DNA of 64,000 nt from Acidimicrobiaceae bacterium (GTDB lineage Bacteria > Actinomycetota > Acidimicrobiia > Acidimicrobiales > RAAP-2), in the NCBI GenBank assembly GCA_003155915.1, contig PMFA01000024.1, forward strand, positions 70,194 through 134,193, given 5' to 3'. Shown one piece after another: positions 62,691 through 64,000 of this stretch; the stretch's first letter is position 1, and each line of letters begins with the position of its first letter. A program made the position numbers and the translations under genes. The notes below the pieces were generated by a model, which saw nothing but the letters and a program-made list of their open reading frames with translations, searched no databases and was not told where the DNA came from.

Positions 62691-64000
62691 ATGCGTAAGG
62701 ATCTCGTCGGATCGGTCGTCGGAGTGGCGAGTGTCCTCGTACTCGGATTCGCGATGCTGCCCCTTCGTTCGCACATCAGCGTGTCGACCGCGGCGCTGAT
62801 CCTCGTGGTACCGGTCGTGGTCGGATCGGCCATCGGGGGAATACGAGCTGGAGTTGCCAGCGTCGTCGCCGGGTTCCTCGTCTACGACTACGGCTACATA
62901 CCGCCCTACAAGACCCTCGATGTCGGCACGCCACAGAACTGGACCGCCCTAGCCGTCTACGTAATCGTCATGTTGGCCGTGGCGAGCGTCGTCGCGAGTC
63001 TGGATTCATCGCGAATCGAGGCGAAGCGGGGCAACGAGGCGGCGCACCGCCTCTCAGAACTCTCCGAACACTTGGTCGGCGATCGCCCCGTCGACGACTT
63101 GCTCAAGACCATCGTGTCGGCGGTCCACGTCGTCTTCGAGGTCCCCGGAGTCTCGATGCTGGTCCTCGACGAGGGGCTTTTGAAAGTCGTGGCTTGCGCG
63201 GGCGATCCGCTCTCCGCGGAGGAACTCGCACGGCTCGGTCCACACTCGGGACAGCCGATCAGCATTGGCACGGATACTGAATCGTCCGGGGAATTGCGCA
63301 CAATCGCCCTCTCGGCATCCGGTCACGCCGTTGGCATCCTTGCGCTTCGCGGTCTGCCGACCTCGAAGAACGATCGTGCCGTCCTCACTACGTTCGCCAA
63401 TGACGCGGCTTTGGCGCTGGAGCGTGCGCAACTACGCGAGCAAGCATTGCGCTCGAAACTCCTTGAAGAGGTTGACCACTTTCGCCAGAGTTTGATGGGC
63501 GCGGTGTCCCACGACCTTCGAACGCCTCTTGCGACCATCAAAGTCGCCTCTTCGACACTGGCGAACCGCTCCGCGTCACTCACGTCGGACGAAGTACGAG
63601 AGCTCTACAACCTCATCGAGGTTGAGTCGGATCGACTCACGCGACTCGTGTCGAATCTGCTCGACATCACGAGAATCGAAGCCGGGGTCTTCACCGTGCA
63701 TCCGAACCCCACGTCCGTACGCGACTTGGTGCGCGAAGCGGTGAACGCGATGAAACCAACCATGGGCGCCCACCGCGTCGACTCCATCGTGCCAGCGTCA
63801 CTGCCCGCGGTCAACGTGGACTCACTGTTGATCGGCCAGGTGTTGATAAACCTGCTCGACAACGCGATTCGACACTCGCCCGATGACGGCGTCATCACCG
63901 TCGAGGCGCGCCGTGAGATGCGACAGGTGATTCTCTCGGTTACCGATCAGGGACCAGGCATTGAGCCGAGTCAGCGTCAAGCCGTCTTCGAACGCTTTGC
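62691..64000 (+). CDS. DUF4118-GAF sensor histidine kinase with intact H-box (partial, runs off window)
   Basis: ATG 62691, open to the window end (436 codons seen), hence missing from the ORF track. DUF4118 helices (GSVVGVASVLVLGFAMLP, LILVVPVVVGSAIGG, VYVIVMLAVASVVASL), a GAF domain (about 135-250), HisKA with VSHDLRTPLATIKVASSTL (phosphoacceptor His), then HATPase N-box LINLLDNAIRHSP and TDQGPGIEP. It equals the C-terminal half of KdpD without the KdpD and USP domains. Divergent from the kdp operon. A kdpE-like regulator probably follows outside the window. Confidence 0.88.
   Translation, partial: MRKDLVGSVVGVASVLVLGFAMLPLRSHISVSTAALILVVPVVVGSAIGGIRAGVASVVAGFLVYDYGYIPPYKTLDVGTPQNWTALAVYVIVMLAVASVVASLDSSRIEAKRGNEAAHRLSELSEHLVGDRPVDDLLKTIVSAVHVVFEVPGVSMLVLDEGLLKVVACAGDPLSAEELARLGPHSGQPISIGTDTESSGELRTIALSASGHAVGILALRGLPTSKNDRAVLTTFANDAALALERAQLREQALRSKLLEEVDHFRQSLMGAVSHDLRTPLATIKVASSTLANRSASLTSDEVRELYNLIEVESDRLTRLVSNLLDITRIEAGVFTVHPNPTSVRDLVREAVNAMKPTMGAHRVDSIVPASLPAVNVDSLLIGQVLINLLDNAIRHSPDDGVITVEARREMRQVILSVTDQGPGIEPSQRQAVFERF

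Overview
The window is a gene-dense, GC-rich stretch of a bacterial chromosome. Many GTG and some TTG starts, 4-bp ATGA/GTGA gene couplings, an actinobacterial-type SUF system (SufU plus a Rieske ferredoxin), ethylmalonyl-CoA pathway proteins that resemble Streptomyces ones, poly-threonine linkers in surface proteins and several acyl-CoA dehydrogenases all point to Actinomycetota. A member of Acidimicrobiia or a relative is my best guess, inferred from protein character only. I saw no tRNA, rRNA, CRISPR array, prophage or insertion sequence. Content is mostly core metabolism, and the unusual features lie in gene arrangement, altered catalytic motifs and regulation.

Layout. 1-6.8 kb: E2 and E3 of a 2-oxo acid dehydrogenase, RNase HI with an Rrf2-family regulator, thiamine-phosphate synthase, an alpha/beta-hydrolase-fold protein without its nucleophile, an acyl-CoA dehydrogenase and a metallo-beta-lactamase-fold hydrolase. 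6.9-16.4 kb: a dispersed SUF iron-sulfur assembly locus. sufC1-sufS-sufU are on plus; sufD-Rieske-sufC2 and sufB are on minus; an LCP-family cell-wall protein, a dienoyl-CoA isomerase-like protein, a four-Cys small protein and a GNAT enzyme are interleaved. 16.4-21.4 kb: oligopeptidase B-like peptidase, a RodZ-C-like membrane protein, flavin reductase and MutY. 20.9-25.9 kb: three probable ethylmalonyl-CoA pathway genes (mesaconyl-CoA hydratase, methylsuccinyl-CoA dehydrogenase, a malyl-CoA lyase-type CitE homologue) around a nickel/cobalt transporter. 26-33 kb: NlpC/P60 hydrolase, a divergent Lgt, an unusual PemK/MazF-like fusion antisense to the lgt tail, a GT87 transferase, small unknowns and another acyl-CoA dehydrogenase.

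33-51 kb: branched-chain amino acid genes (ilvE-leuB on minus, greA-leuC-leuD on plus, leuA at 49-51 kb). They are interspersed with a sphingosine-1-phosphate-lyase-like enzyme coupled to an FGGY kinase, two different 3-methyladenine DNA glycosylases, a GGDEF-EAL protein, ACC deaminase, a 2-hydroxyacid dehydrogenase, glycerate 2-kinase and a PQ-loop protein. Upstream of leuA I can read a complete leucine attenuator: promoter, an 11-residue leader peptide with Leu-Leu-Leu whose start lies about where transcription should begin, a possible antiterminator and an intrinsic terminator. 51-54.5 kb: Kv-beta-like aldo/keto reductase, Asp/Glu racemase-family protein and a FUSC membrane protein.

54.5-64 kb: a Kdp potassium-transport locus on minus (27-aa membrane peptide, kdpF, kdpA, kdpB, kdpC, a stand-alone DUF4118-GAF protein, full-length kdpD). 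The kdpD H-box has lysine in place of the phosphoacceptor histidine. A separate, divergently transcribed DUF4118-GAF histidine kinase with an intact H-box starts at 62691 and runs off the window. Phased TTAAGA repeats lie between the two transcription units. The sensing and phosphorylation functions of KdpD thus appear spread over three proteins.
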